Shown here: positions 46,135 to 55,844 of the stretch, in pieces | Numbering within the stretch: the stretch's first letter is position 1 | How the letters are laid out: each line of letters starts with the position of its first letter | NCBI GenBank assembly: GCA_947503935.1 | Contig: CANNFR010000005.1 | Location: forward strand, 248,001-312,000 | Origin: an uncultured Paracoccaceae bacterium | GTDB taxonomy: Bacteria > Pseudomonadota > Alphaproteobacteria > Rhodobacterales > Rhodobacteraceae | DNA length: 64,000 nt | Direction of reading: 5' to 3' | Notes under the pieces: model-generated | What the model saw: the letters and a program-made list of their open reading frames with translations, nothing else | Databases searched by the model: none | What the model was told of the DNA's origin: nothing | Program-made: the position numbers and the translations under genes

Positions 46135-47292
46135 ATGCAGAGCTGTGTGGGGGTAGAGCGTTTTGTAAAGGGTTTTCCCAAATGGGTCCCTGTTGAGGCG
46201 CGACACTACCTGCTGCACACCGAGACAGGGGTTTCGATCCGTGCGCTGGCGCGCGGCGAGGGATGTCATGCCTCAACCGTTCTGCGGCAGGTGCGGCGGG
46301 TGGAAAATCGCCGCGAAGACCCCCTGGTCGATGAGGCGCTGCGCCGCCTGATCGCTGAAAACCTGTCCGATACACCCCCCTCCGGCCGCTGTGAACACAA
46401 GGACGATGACCCCATGAGTGTACAACCCCGCAATTTGAAAACGCCCGTGCCTTCAAAGCCCGATGCCATCACGATCGATCGCGAGGCCCGCCGGATCTTG
46501 CGCCGTCTCTCGGAAACCGGGGCCGTTCTGGCCGTCGCGGCCGAACTGGACCGCGCGGTGGTGCTGCGCGACATGCCCGATGGGCGCCAGACGCGCATCG
46601 CGGTGATGGACCGCGCCGTCGCACAGGCCTTTGCGCTGAAGGACTGGATCGTGCGCAAGGGCCTGGCGGGCCGTGTTGCCACCTATGAGATCACGGCTGC
46701 CGGCCGCGCCGCGCTGAAGCGGCTTCTGGCGGAAGATCAGGCCAGTCGCGAGGGCTTTGCCGAAGCACCGGGCCGGTTTTCCGAACAACACCGCGAATGG
46801 GATGAAAAGCAGGTCGGCGATAAGGGCGAGGCGCCACGGCGTGTCCGCTACAATGTGGCGGAAAACCCGCTGGCCGCTTTGGCCCGGCGGCGCGAGAAGG
46901 ATGGCAAGCCGTTTCTGGCGCCCGAACTGGTCGCCGCGGGAGAGCGTCTGCGCGAGGATTTTGAACTGGCGCAGATGGGCCCGCGCGTGGCGCAGAACTG
47001 GGACCGGTTCTTGACGGCAGGCTCTGATCGGGGCGCATTTCGCAATGATGCGGGCCGCGCCGAGGGGCCCGAGGCCGCCCGGGGCCGCGTGGCCGCCGCC
47101 TTGCACGATCTGGGTCCTGGCTTGGGCGATATGGTACTGCGGGTCTGTTGTTTCCTGGAAGGGTTGGAGGCGGCCGAAAAGCGCATGGGCTGGTCGGCGC
47201 GGTCGGGCAAGATCGTCTTGCGGATCGCTCTGCAGCGTTTGCGGCGCCATTATGACGAGACCGAGGGGCGCTACGGGGCGATGATCGGCTGA
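46135..47292 (+). CDS. DUF6456-like helix-turn-helix protein
   Basis: A 385-residue protein restricted, as far as I know, to Rhodobacterales and relatives. The N-terminus has an HTH (TETGVSIRALARGEGCHASTVLRQVRRVE, about 28-56), the middle a winged-helix-like module (about 115-200) and the C-terminus a conserved helical DUF6456 region (RREKDGKPFLAPELVAAGERLREDFELAQMGPRVAQNWDRF onward). Probably a DNA-binding regulator. ATG at 46135 after GAAGGA is chosen over the TTG/ATG further upstream. Confidence 0.75.
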   Translation: MQSCVGVERFVKGFPKWVPVEARHYLLHTETGVSIRALARGEGCHASTVLRQVRRVENRREDPLVDEALRRLIAENLSDTPPSGRCEHKDDDPMSVQPRNLKTPVPSKPDAITIDREARRILRRLSETGAVLAVAAELDRAVVLRDMPDGRQTRIAVMDRAVAQAFALKDWIVRKGLAGRVATYEITAAGRAALKRLLAEDQASREGFAEAPGRFSEQHREWDEKQVGDKGEAPRRVRYNVAENPLAALARRREKDGKPFLAPELVAAGERLREDFELAQMGPRVAQNWDRFLTAGSDRGAFRNDAGRAEGPEAARGRVAAALHDLGPGLGDMVLRVCCFLEGLEAAEKRMGWSARSGKIVLRIALQRLRRHYDETEGRYGAMIG

Positions 47293-47299
47293 GGGGCAG

Positions 47300-47317
47300 G
47301 GGGGCGCTCCCGCCCCC
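47300..47317. terminator. GC-rich hairpin after the DUF6456 gene
   Basis: GGGGGCG-CTCC-CGCCCCC, a 7 bp stem eight bases after the stop, followed by more GC-rich inverted text to about 47400. No T run, so a Rho-type or structural barrier is as likely as an intrinsic terminator. Confidence 0.45.
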
Positions 47318-47461
47318 GTCCGGCGCGGGCAAGCCGCTTGTCCGGCGTTGGGCCGGGCGCCGCGCCAAGGCGCGGCGCAGCCCGGGTGCCGGCGGCGCGG
47401 ATAAATTGACATCCCGCGGCGCGCCTTTAAGGTCTCGATCTTGTCTGTTTGGAGGCCGCCC

Positions 47462-48079
47462 ATGCCGCTTGATCTCTGGATTGCTTTCGTTCTGGCCTCG
47501 GCTGTCTTGCTGGCCATACCCGGGCCGACGATTCTGCTGGTCGTCTCATATTCGTTGACGCAGGGACGGCGCGTGGCCATGCGCATGGCCGCAGGCGTTG
47601 CCTTGGGCGATCTGATCGCGATGACAGCCTCGCTGGCCGGTCTTGGGGCGCTGGTGTTGGCCTCGGCGACCCTGTTCACATTGCTGAAATGGGTCGGGGC
47701 GGCCTATCTGGTCTATCTGGGGGTTCGGCTGCTTAGGTCGCCGCCCGCGCTGCCTGAGGCCCAGGTGGCGGATATCGTCGATCGGCAGGTCTTCTGGCAC
47801 GCCGTCACGGTAACGGCCCTGAACCCCAAATCCATCGCCTTCTTCATCGCCTTCGTGCCGCAATTCATCCAACCGGACATGGCTTTGATGCCCCAATTCA
47901 CCATTCTGATCGCGACATTTGTAGCGCTGGCGGCCTTGAACGCCCTGGCCTATGCCCTCTTGGCCGACCGTCTGCGCGCCCGCATCCGCAGGCCTGCGAC
48001 GCTGACCTGGATGAACCGGGCCGGCGGTGGGGCCTTGGTGGGCATGGGGGCGTTGACGGCGACATTGCAACGCGCGTGA
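47462..48079 (+). CDS. LysE/RhtB family amino-acid exporter
   Basis: A 205-residue inner-membrane exporter with about six hydrophobic helices. The signature PGPTILLVVSYSLTQGRRVAMRMAAGVALGD near residue 19 and the WVGAAYLVYLGVRLLR stretch near 76 define the family, which exports amino acids or homoserine lactone. GGAGG precedes the ATG at 47462 by seven bases; a TTG seven codons upstream is less likely. Confidence 0.9.
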   Translation: MPLDLWIAFVLASAVLLAIPGPTILLVVSYSLTQGRRVAMRMAAGVALGDLIAMTASLAGLGALVLASATLFTLLKWVGAAYLVYLGVRLLRSPPALPEAQVADIVDRQVFWHAVTVTALNPKSIAFFIAFVPQFIQPDMALMPQFTILIATFVALAALNALAYALLADRLRARIRRPATLTWMNRAGGGALVGMGALTATLQRA

Positions 48080-48204
48080 GAGGCCCTGAGCCTGCCCCAC
48101 CAGCAGGATTGCGTCAGGCGCAAGGCTGCCTGCCGGGGCGGCCTTGCCCTTGGACAAGCCTTGCGGGATGACCTATGTGAAGGGCAAGGCAGGAGAATGA
48201 CCCC

Positions 48205-49164
48205 ATGAGCCCGCGTGACCTGAAAATCCCCGGCGAACGCCACCCCGAAAAGGCGCATCGCCCCGATAACGCCCAGCCAAAAAAGCCCGACTGGATTCGC
48301 GTGAAGGCGCCGACCTCGGCCGGCTACAAGGCCACCCGCGATATCATGCGCGAGCATAAGCTGGTCACCGTCTGCGAAGAGGCGGGCTGCCCCAATGTCG
48401 GCGAATGCTGGAGCCAGGGCCACGCCACGATGATGATCATGGGCGAGGTCTGCACCCGCGCCTGCACGTTTTGCAACATCGCCACCGGCAAGCCGCCCGA
48501 AGCCCTGGACGTGTTCGAGCCGGGGCGCGTCGCCGATGCGGTCAAAAAGCTGGGGCTGAACCATGTGGTGATCACCAGCGTCGACCGCGACGATGTCGAG
48601 GATGGCGGGGCCGAGCATTTCGCCCAGACGATCCGCGCCATCCGCCGTCAGGCGCCGGGCACGACGATTGAGATCCTGACGCCCGATTTCATCAAATGCG
48701 GGCCCGAGGCTTTGGAAGTGGTCGTGGCGGCGCGCCCGGACGTCTTCAACCACAACCTTGAAACGGTGCCCGGCCTTTACCCCGAAGTGCGCCCCGGCGC
48801 GCGCTATTTCCACTCGCTGAGGCTGTTGCAGCGGGTGAAAGAGATCGACCCCTCGATGTTCACCAAATCCGGCATCATGGTGGGCCTTGGCGAAGACCGC
48901 CAGGCGGTGTTGCAGGTGATGGATGACATGCGCGCGGCAGATATCGATTTTCTGACCATCGGCCAGTACTTGCAGCCGACGCCCAAGCATCACCGCGTCG
49001 ACCGGTTCGTGACGCCCGAGGAATTCGGCGGCTATGAAAAAGCGGCCTATGGCAAGGGGTTCCTCATGGTCTCGGCCACGCCGCTGACACGGTCATCCTA
49101 CCACGCAGGTGACGATTTCGCCCGCCTGCGCGCGGCACGCCTGCAAAAGCTGGGGCGCGCCTGA
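48205..49164 (+). CDS. lipA: Lipoyl synthase
   Basis: A 319-residue radical-SAM enzyme that inserts two sulfurs into protein-bound octanoyl groups. The auxiliary cluster Cys are 57, 62 and 68 ([12 protein letters not shown]) and the radical-SAM CxxxCxxC Cys are 83, 87 and 90 (CTRACTFC). Full length, ending in the conserved [10 protein letters not shown], which carries the essential C-terminal Ser. Confidence 0.97.
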   Translation: MSPRDLKIPGERHPEKAHRPDNAQPKKPDWIRVKAPTSAGYKATRDIMREHKLVTVCEEAGCPNVGECWSQGHATMMIMGEVCTRACTFCNIATGKPPEALDVFEPGRVADAVKKLGLNHVVITSVDRDDVEDGGAEHFAQTIRAIRRQAPGTTIEILTPDFIKCGPEALEVVVAARPDVFNHNLETVPGLYPEVRPGARYFHSLRLLQRVKEIDPSMFTKSGIMVGLGEDRQAVLQVMDDMRAADIDFLTIGQYLQPTPKHHRVDRFVTPEEFGGYEKAAYGKGFLMVSATPLTRSSYHAGDDFARLRAARLQKLGRA

Positions 49165-49410
49165 GCGGCGTTACCCTGCCGGAGACCGCCACGACAATGC
49201 CAGGCAGGCCCGCTTGATCGCAGAAAGCCGCTTCCGGTTTTGCGCCGAGCGCTCTAGGATCGTTCCGCGGGCAGGCGATGGCGTCGCCAGCGCAGGGCGT
49301 GACCCCCGCAATTCCCATCCTGAACGCCGGGACTTTCTTTGCCGCGTCGCGGTTTGGGAGAGGCCCGCCCTCCCGGATCCGGCGCGGTTTCGGACCGAAG
49401 GAGCCATGCG

Positions 49411-50610
49411 ATGGATCGCCCAGAATTCTACCGCTTTCATCAGGGCCAAAAGACACTGCCCTTCGCGGACGACGAATATGCGGGACGTCTGACCACCCTG
49501 CGCGCGGAAATGCAGGCCCGCGGCGTGGATGCGGCGGTTTTCACCTCGATGCACTGCATCGCCTACTATAGCGGTTTTCTCTATTGCGCGTTTGGCAGGC
49601 CTTATGCCCTGGTTGTCACCGCCGAGGACAACGTAACGATCAGTGCCGGGATCGATGCGGCGCAACCTTGGCGGCGCTGTTATGGCGACAACATCACCTA
49701 CACCGATTGGCAGCGGAACAATTACTGGCGGGCTATCCGGTCGGTGACCGGCACGGGCCAAAAGGTTGGCTATGAGGCAGACCACATCACGCTTGCCCAG
49801 AAGGCGCTGTTGGACGCGTTTCTGACGCCCGCCGCCACCGTTGATCTGGCCGCTGTTGCGATGCGCCAGAGGATGCGGAAATCCGACGCGGAAATCGCAC
49901 TGATCAGGGCCGGGGCTGAGGTTGCCGATGTCGGCGGCTACGCGATGAGAGAAGCCATCAAGCCGGGCCTGCGCGAGATCGATGTGGCCATGGCGGGGCG
50001 TGATGAGATGGAGCTTGAAATCGCAAAGCGGTTTCCGAAGGCCGAGTATCGCGACACCTGGGTCTGGTTCCAGTCCGGCATCAACACGGACGGGGCGCAT
50101 AATCCGGTGACAAGCCGCAAGCTGGAGGCGGGGGATATTCTGAGCCTGAATGCCTTCCCGATGATCAATGGCTACTACACAGCCCTGGAACGCACCTTGT
50201 TCGTGGAAAACGTGGATGAGGCCAGTCTTGCGCTATGGCAGGCCAATGTTGCCGCCCATGAATACGGGATGAGCTTGCTGAAGCCGGGCGCCAACTGTGC
50301 CGATGTGACCCGGCGGATCAATGCGTTTCTGGCCGATCGCGATCTGCTGCAGTATCGCACCTTTGGATACGGCCATTCCTTCGGCGTGCTTTCGCATTAC
50401 TACGGGCGCGAGGCAGGGTTGGAATTGCGCGAAGACATCGACACGGTGCTGGAACCGGGCATGGTCATCTCGATGGAGCCCATGTTGACCGTCCCCGAAG
50501 GCAAACCGGGCGCCGGTGGCTACCGCGAGCATGACATCCTGATCATCACCGAGGAGGGCAACGAGAATATCACGGGATATCCCTACGGTCCGGACTTCAA
50601 CATCGTCTGA
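49411..50610 (+). CDS. Creatinase (creatine amidinohydrolase)
   Basis: A 399-residue pita-bread-fold M24 enzyme. FGYGHSFGVLSHYYGREAGLELREDIDTVLEPGMV and GGYREHDILI are as in Pseudomonas creatinase, which hydrolyses creatine to sarcosine and urea without metal. AAGGAG lies seven bases before ATG 49411; the frame extends 24 codons upstream without a better start. No sarcosine oxidase or urease gene is in the window. An Xaa-Pro peptidase relative is the only alternative and less likely. Confidence 0.88.
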   Translation: MDRPEFYRFHQGQKTLPFADDEYAGRLTTLRAEMQARGVDAAVFTSMHCIAYYSGFLYCAFGRPYALVVTAEDNVTISAGIDAAQPWRRCYGDNITYTDWQRNNYWRAIRSVTGTGQKVGYEADHITLAQKALLDAFLTPAATVDLAAVAMRQRMRKSDAEIALIRAGAEVADVGGYAMREAIKPGLREIDVAMAGRDEMELEIAKRFPKAEYRDTWVWFQSGINTDGAHNPVTSRKLEAGDILSLNAFPMINGYYTALERTLFVENVDEASLALWQANVAAHEYGMSLLKPGANCADVTRRINAFLADRDLLQYRTFGYGHSFGVLSHYYGREAGLELREDIDTVLEPGMVISMEPMLTVPEGKPGAGGYREHDILIITEEGNENITGYPYGPDFNIV

Positions 50611-50630
50611 GCGCAGTCTAACGTGACACC

Positions 50631-50658
50631 CCGAAAATCTGCGTTGCAGATTTTCCGG
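50631..50658. terminator. Bidirectional hairpin between convergent genes
   Basis: GAAAATCTGC-GTT-GCAGATTTTC is a perfect 10 bp stem with a 3-base loop, extended by CC/GG. It lies between the creatinase gene (ending at 50610) and the convergent porin gene (ending at 50667) and can terminate both. Confidence 0.7.
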
Positions 50659-50666
50659 ATGCCGCT

Positions 50667-51575
50667 CTAGAATTTCCAGCCGAGCGACACGTCGTAGATC
50701 GTGCCGACCGATCGGCCGTCAAGCACGCCGATCTGGCCATAGGCGCCGATGGGCCATTCGTATTCCAGGCTGAGGCCATAGACATCGATGACATTGGTGT
50801 TCAGCGCCGTGGCCGTCACCGTGATCTCCTCGGTCGGCAGATAGCTGAACCAGGCATCCGTTCCGTCGGCGTCAAGGCCGCTGCGGTGGAAGTAGAACAG
50901 CCCCCCTTGCCAGCGGCCCCAGTCGGATTCGCCTCCGATGCGCATCGTCTCAACGTCGGACCCGCCATCATCGACGATCTCGTAATCGGCCATCAGAACG
51001 AAGGGTTGAAACACCTTGTAGCTTGCCGCCAGCCCAAACGCGTCGGCATCGATATCGTCGAAGCGGTGATAGGAGGCCGCAACCGCGACATTTCCATAAT
51101 CCCCGTCATAACGCAGCCCGTAGGGTGCATCGTCATCCGACAGCAGATAGATCGCATCGACGAGGTTCTTGTTCAGCACCGCCAGTTCCAGATCGAACAG
51201 ACGGCTGCCACCAAGCGCGGGGCGATTGTCCAGCGACCCGTAGGCGCCGCGCGGGATACCGATCGAGAATTTCGAGGGGCCGAACGAGTAGGTCAGTGCG
51301 GCGTAGATCGCCTCATTCCCGTCATCGCCGTCGGTCACGAATTCCATCCCAAGATCGAAGCCAAGACCAGGCGCTGCGGCAAAAAGGCCCCGGCCCGTGC
51401 TGAGCGTCACATCCCCCAATAGAAACGTATCGTCGCTGATGTCGCCGCTGAGATGCTCCAGCTCGACATAACCGGAAAACGTCAGGCCGGCCGCGCTGTC
51501 CTGCGCGAAGCCCGCTTGCGCGACAACGATGCCGGCGGCTGCAACACAAAGACCCGTCTTCCAGTTCATTGGCAT
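50667..51575 (-). CDS. Outer-membrane porin-like beta-barrel protein
   Basis: A 302-residue protein with a signal peptide (LCVAAAGIVVAQAGFAQ) and a beta-barrel pattern: alternating hydrophobic strands, acidic loops rich in Asp-Gly and a C-terminal Phe (VSLGWKF), the sorting signal of outer-membrane proteins. It resembles short Rhodobacteraceae porins. Three ATGs stand in tandem; the third (51575) has the best spacing to GGAG. Confidence 0.75.
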   Translation of the reverse strand: MPMNWKTGLCVAAAGIVVAQAGFAQDSAAGLTFSGYVELEHLSGDISDDTFLLGDVTLSTGRGLFAAAPGLGFDLGMEFVTDGDDGNEAIYAALTYSFGPSKFSIGIPRGAYGSLDNRPALGGSRLFDLELAVLNKNLVDAIYLLSDDDAPYGLRYDGDYGNVAVAASYHRFDDIDADAFGLAASYKVFQPFVLMADYEIVDDGGSDVETMRIGGESDWGRWQGGLFYFHRSGLDADGTDAWFSYLPTEEITVTATALNTNVIDVYGLSLEYEWPIGAYGQIGVLDGRSVGTIYDVSLGWKF

Positions 51576-51751
51576 CATCATACTCCAAAACGACATGTTG
51601 TGGATAACGTCTAGTCTTCGACTATACAGCAAACAATCGAGATTTGGGCTTAATATCCGGTAAAAGGCCCGCCGACGCATCAATGCAACAGCTTTTCTGG
51701 CCGATCCAAGGGGCAAGCGCGCCTCTGGCGGTATCGTCGCTGCCGGTCAGG

Positions 51752-52291
51752 TCATTCGGGAAATCTGACCTTGCCGATATAGGGCAGGTTGCGATTTCGT
51801 TGGGCGAAGTCGATGCCGTAGCCGACCACGAATTCGTCGGGTATCTCAAACCCTGTCCAGGTCGCGCGGATCGGCACTTCGCGGCGGGTGGGCTTGTCAA
51901 GGAGTGCACAAACCTCAAGCCGGGCGGGCCCCCGACTTTGCAGCAGGTTCACGACATGATGCAGGGTGAAGCCTGTATCGACGATATCCTCGACCACCAG
52001 CACGTCCCGCCCGGCAATCTCGCCGCGCAAGTCCTTGAGAATACGCACTTCGCGTGAGCTTTCCATGGCGTCGCCGTAAGAGGAGGCCTCGAGAAAATCC
52101 ACCTCGACCGGCAAATCGATCTCGCGCACCAGATCGGCGATGAAGACGAAGGACCCCCTGAGAAGCCCAACGACGACCAGCTTGTCGGTGCCCGCGAAAT
52201 GGTCCGAGATTTCTCTCGCCAGCTCCTCGACCCGGGCGGCAATCGCCTTGGCCGAGATCATCTCATCGACGACATATGGACGCGCAACCAT
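51752..52291 (-). CDS. hpt: Hypoxanthine phosphoribosyltransferase
   Basis: A 179-residue purine salvage enzyme. The PRPP-binding motif [16 protein letters not shown] near residue 96 and the YGDAMESS flexible loop are characteristic, as is the C-terminal [20 protein letters not shown]. It makes IMP or GMP from hypoxanthine or guanine. The frame extends far upstream, but homology starts at ATG 52291. Divergent from the COQ10-like gene. Confidence 0.95.
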   Translation of the reverse strand: MVARPYVVDEMISAKAIAARVEELAREISDHFAGTDKLVVVGLLRGSFVFIADLVREIDLPVEVDFLEASSYGDAMESSREVRILKDLRGEIAGRDVLVVEDIVDTGFTLHHVVNLLQSRGPARLEVCALLDKPTRREVPIRATWTGFEIPDEFVVGYGIDFAQRNRNLPYIGKVRFPE

Positions 52292-52366
52292 GACCACCCC
52301 TTGATTTCCCCGCCATACTCTACGAAATGGCGCACCATTGTCACGGGGCGAAACGACGGAGGGCGC

Positions 52367-52834
52367 ATGCCCACGCATCGGGAAAAGCGGGTGCTGCCAT
52401 ATACGGTGCAGCAAATGTACGATCTGGTGGCCGATATCGGCAGCTATCCGGAGTTTCTGCCGTGGACCTCGGCCGCGCGCATCCGCTCGCGCACAGATCA
52501 TGGCGATCACGAGGTGATCGAGGCCGATCTGGTGATCTCGTTCAAGGTCTTCCGCGAACGGTTCGGCAGCCGCGTCACGCTCTGGCCCGAGAAACGCAAG
52601 ATCGACACCGAATATATCGACGGGCCGTTCCGCTATATGGAATCCACTTGGGCGTTTCACGAGGCCGAGGACGGCTGCGAGGTTGAGTTTTTCGTCGATT
52701 TCGAATTCAAGAACGCCATCCTGCAAGGCATCATCGGGGTCGTCTTCAACGATGCGATCAGACGGATCGTTCGCGCGTTTGAGCGTCGCGCGGCCGATCT
52801 TTACAGCCCTGTCCAGAAGGCGCGAGGCGGATAG
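52367..52834 (+). CDS. COQ10/RatA-family ubiquinone-binding START-like protein
   Basis: A 155-residue SRPBCC-fold protein: [24 protein letters not shown] and [27 protein letters not shown] are as in COQ10 and RatA. In mitochondria COQ10 handles coenzyme Q; in alphaproteobacteria the homologue probably does the same in the inner membrane. The toxin name RatA attached to some relatives is not supported here. Confidence 0.88.
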   Translation: MPTHREKRVLPYTVQQMYDLVADIGSYPEFLPWTSAARIRSRTDHGDHEVIEADLVISFKVFRERFGSRVTLWPEKRKIDTEYIDGPFRYMESTWAFHEAEDGCEVEFFVDFEFKNAILQGIIGVVFNDAIRRIVRAFERRAADLYSPVQKARGG

Positions 52835-53261
52835 ACATCCCGCCGGCATTTTCCGCGAGGTAAGCAAGCAAAAGGCATGCTGGCGTCCCTTTCGGGGGAG
52901 TCGGGATGCTGCCAACGCTGTTTGCCATGCAAACCGTTGCCGTCGAACGGCAACGGAAAAAGGTCGAGCCTACTGCGCGTCAAACTGGCGCCCGCCGATC
53001 CCTCCATCATCCTCCAGAAATACATTGATGCCCTGACCGACAAGATGTCGGGTGATTTGGAAAAGGAGATGGATAAAGCCAATGGCGGTGGAGGAACCCG
53101 CGGGCGGCGCCACGGGATGACCACGGGCCCGACCCTATCTTCCTGGCCGCCAGGGCAAGATCAGGTGTATATAGAGCCTGAGGCTCACTTTACGGACGAA
53201 ACTGCCGTTCGCGATTGACACGCCAATGACCGCTTTCATCGCCTTCCAGAGTAGAGCATCC
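52835..53261. other. 427-base stretch without a supported gene
   Basis: A 113-codon frame on the plus strand (52877-53218) has no ribosome site and no recognised homology, and I do not accept it as a gene. A strong hairpin lies within (52934-52956). The stretch separates the COQ10 gene from the end of the convergent Hint-domain pseudogene. Confidence 0.5.
52934..52956. other. Strong hairpin in an intergenic region
   Basis: CCGTTGCCGT-CGA-ACGGCAACGG, a perfect 10 bp stem with a 3-base loop, followed by five As. It lies 100 bases after the COQ10 stop and may terminate that transcript. Confidence 0.5.
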
Positions 53262-54288
53262 TCATGCAGCCGCTGGATGCAAAGCTTTAAGCGACTTCCA
53301 GTCTAATGCCATTTTGTTGGCCGTTTGGACATTCAAGCATGGACGTGCGGGTTGCGGCTCCCGCGCCGTCTGCATCATCGCAAAACGCAACTCCCGGCGC
53401 TTGGCCCGTTCCAGACACCCAAGAGCCATAGGACCCAACAGGAGCGACTCCGTCCGGCAATTCTCTGCTACGACAACCGCGTGATGATCCAGCACGAAGT
53501 GGTGCCAGGTGATCTTCCGTTTGCCGCGCATAAACCGGATACCGGGCAAGCAGGTGAGAGCCTTTGCCGGGACGAATACCTCTGATGTGCTGAACCCTTC
53601 CAACTGGCCGGATAAACCTGCGACGATGCGGTGATACGATCATGTCCCGCGATGGACGACCGGCGCCCAAAGCACCGACCTTGATCAGAACCGGGCGCGC
53701 GTCTGAGTCAGGAGCATCCAACGGCACTTCCGCAGCATCAGTCCATATGATGGGCATGGCACCGTTGTCGATGGTCGTGACCAAATCGCCTGCCCGCAGG
53801 GTTTCCACATCACGCAGACCAAATGGCGTTTCAATAAGCGTGCCCGCTGCAAAGCACGGAATGGTTCCCCGGTTTGGTGCGCTTTGCGCATAGTAGCTCG
53901 CCCCATCATCCGTTGTCTCGAACGTCTCGCCACTGTTCAAGAAGCCGAGGCTGGTACTGGTTTCACCCGCCGCCGGTCCGGTTGTCGGGGAGACGGTTTT
54001 TCCCTCGAAAGAGACGAACTGCACGACTGTGCCCGTATCATCGATTAGGGCAATCGCTTCGCTGGCTCCGTATTCCACGCCGCCTGGGGTGAATTCGTCG
54101 AATGTATAGACGTCCTGGCCGTAAAGGGTCGCATCGGGTGCGGGGAACGCCATTGTTGTCTGCAGCACCCCGGATGCGTTATAAATTGCGATCGAATAAC
54201 CCGAGACGTCTGTCCCGGCAGGAACGGCAACCTCGAAGAAATTTTGAGGCGCGTCCTGGTATCCAACTTCCGAGAAGTATGCTGCCAT
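53262..54288 (-). pseudogene. Frameshifted LTD-like/Hint-domain protein
   Basis: The first 230 codons (from 54288) code for a lamin-tail-like beta domain (about 1-145, EVGYQDAPQNFFEVAV...) and the start of a Hint domain (CFAAGTLIETPFGLRDVETL, then RPSRDMIVSPH). Near 53620 the frame breaks. The next frame continues the same Hint domain, HRIVAGLSGQLEGFSTSEVF, through WHHFVLDHHAVVVAENCRTESLLLG to a stop at 53262. So one gene has lost or gained one or a few bases just after the IVSP motif. The family is common in Roseobacters, where the Hint domain may self-cleave exported proteins. A sequencing error cannot be ruled out. Confidence 0.8.
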
Positions 54289-54612
54289 GATCCGAACCTG
54301 ACTCCCTCCAGCCTTAAATCAGGTCTTTGTTGCCATTCTCTTAAGTTGGCCGGGATAAGGCCTGTGGAAGAGACGGCTAGATTGGTTGGATGCTCTCAAT
54401 CATGATCTGCTTGGGGATGTGGGAAGGGTCAGGCGCCAAGACGCAATAAACCGCCATGCACGGCATCGCAGCAGATCGGGCTCGAAGCAAATTTGCGGCA
54501 AAGCAACAGGCTGGAACCGCGAATTTTTGGGTTTTGAGGGTCTGTTTTCTGGGTCTACAACCGTTCACACGGAATGACCCCACCTCGAGGCACCACGCCG
54601 GCGACGGTGGGG
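54289..54612. other. 324-base intergenic stretch
   Basis: Lies between the start of the Hint pseudogene and the stop of nlpD, both minus strand. Small frames on both strands lack ribosome sites. CCCCACC at 54578-54584 and GGTGGGG at 54606-54612 can pair across a long loop just downstream of nlpD. It should contain the Hint-gene promoter. Confidence 0.5.
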
Positions 54613-55797
54613 CTATTCCAGAAACTCACTCGGATCGAGGGTCTCGAACCCGCGGCGGACCTCGAACCGGATGAAGGCGGGGTTGCCTGCGCGGACCTTG
54701 CCGATGGTTTGTCCGCGCGAGACGCGGGCGCCGCGTTCGACCGTGATGCCCTCGAGGTTCGCATAAACAGTGAGGATCGGCTCGGACGACCCGAACCGCG
54801 ACCCGTCATGGCGGATGATCACGATCGAGACGTTCTCGGTGCTGCGGGTCACGGCCGCCACGGTGCCGGCCTCGGCGGCCGAGACGTCGGCGCCGGCTGT
54901 GGCCGAGATGTCGATCCCCTCATTCCGGCCGGCCGCATAGGCGCGGATGATCGACCCGCGCACGGGCATGGCCAGCCTTGCGCTGGCCGAGGCGGCGGTG
55001 CGCTCGGCCTCCAGATTGGGCGAGGGCGGGGTGGCCTCGGGGCGGGCGGTGGTTTCGTTTTGCGCAGGCAATGGGGCGGCGGCCGAGGGCGGCACCGGAG
55101 TGGTTGAGCCCTGGCCGGGGCGCGCAGTCTCGCCCGACGGCGCGCTGGCGCCGGCTTGCGGGATGATCAGGTAAGACCCCTCGCGCACCGCCAGATCGGG
55201 GCCAAGGCCGTTCCAATCGGCCAGCGCGCGCACCGAAACGCCGTAGAGCCGGGCGATGGAATAGGCGGTCTCGCCGCGCACGACTTGGTGGCGCACAGGC
55301 TCATCCGTGCCGCGCGGCGGGGCGATGGTGCCCGCAGGCGTGGGCGTGCCGCCGGCCCGCTCAATCGCATTGCCGGCCAAGGTGGTGACGTCGACAGTGC
55401 CGCCACCGGCTGAGTTCAACTGACCGCCGGCAAAGCCTTGCGGCGGTTCGCTGACGCGGCGGGGCAGGGCGATGATCTCGCCATTTCTGAGCGGAACATT
55501 CGCCTCGATCCCGTTGAACTGGGCCAGTTCGGCCGCATCGAGGCCCACGCGCCCTGCTACATCGGCCACGGTATCGCCACGGCGGGCGACAGCAACCTGA
55601 TAGGTCGGGTACGAGATCACGCCGCGCGTGTCGGGTTCCGGCCGGTTGGCCACGGGTTGGCCAACCGCATCGGCCGTTCCGAAGCCGCCGGTCCTGTCGC
55701 GCAGGTCGAGGTCAAAGCCGCCTTCGCAGGCCGCAAGGGCCAATACGCTGGCGCCCGCGACCAAAAAACGGGTCAGGGAAGACTTGCGGCGAAACAT
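54613..55797 (-). CDS. nlpD: NlpD-like LysM/LytM lipoprotein, amidase activator type
   Basis: A 394-residue lipoprotein (lipobox LAAC near residue 24) with two LysM domains (about 70-115 and 170-215) and a C-terminal M23/LytM domain (about 280-394). The metal ligands of active M23 peptidases are missing: GIDIS stands where H-x-x-x-D is expected and IRFEV where HLHFEV is. This matches NlpD/EnvC-type proteins that activate cell-wall amidases instead of cutting peptidoglycan. The start is ATG 55797 after GAGGAG. It lies in the surE-pcm-nlpD order known from other proteobacteria. Confidence 0.9.
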   Translation of the reverse strand: MFRRKSSLTRFLVAGASVLALAACEGGFDLDLRDRTGGFGTADAVGQPVANRPEPDTRGVISYPTYQVAVARRGDTVADVAGRVGLDAAELAQFNGIEANVPLRNGEIIALPRRVSEPPQGFAGGQLNSAGGGTVDVTTLAGNAIERAGGTPTPAGTIAPPRGTDEPVRHQVVRGETAYSIARLYGVSVRALADWNGLGPDLAVREGSYLIIPQAGASAPSGETARPGQGSTTPVPPSAAAPLPAQNETTARPEATPPSPNLEAERTAASASARLAMPVRGSIIRAYAAGRNEGIDISATAGADVSAAEAGTVAAVTRSTENVSIVIIRHDGSRFGSSEPILTVYANLEGITVERGARVSRGQTIGKVRAGNPAFIRFEVRRGFETLDPSEFLE

Positions 55798-55844
55798 CTG
55801 CTCACTCCTCAATATCGGTCGCCCCTTGTTGCCGGGGCCTCAAT

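Noticed and set aside
52367-52834. RatA toxin of a type II toxin-antitoxin system
   Set aside because: The sequence fits COQ10-type lipid-binding proteins and no antitoxin gene is adjacent.
52877-53218. 113-codon plus-strand frame between the COQ10-like and Hint genes
   Set aside because: No ribosome site, low-complexity tail and a strong hairpin inside it; judged non-coding.
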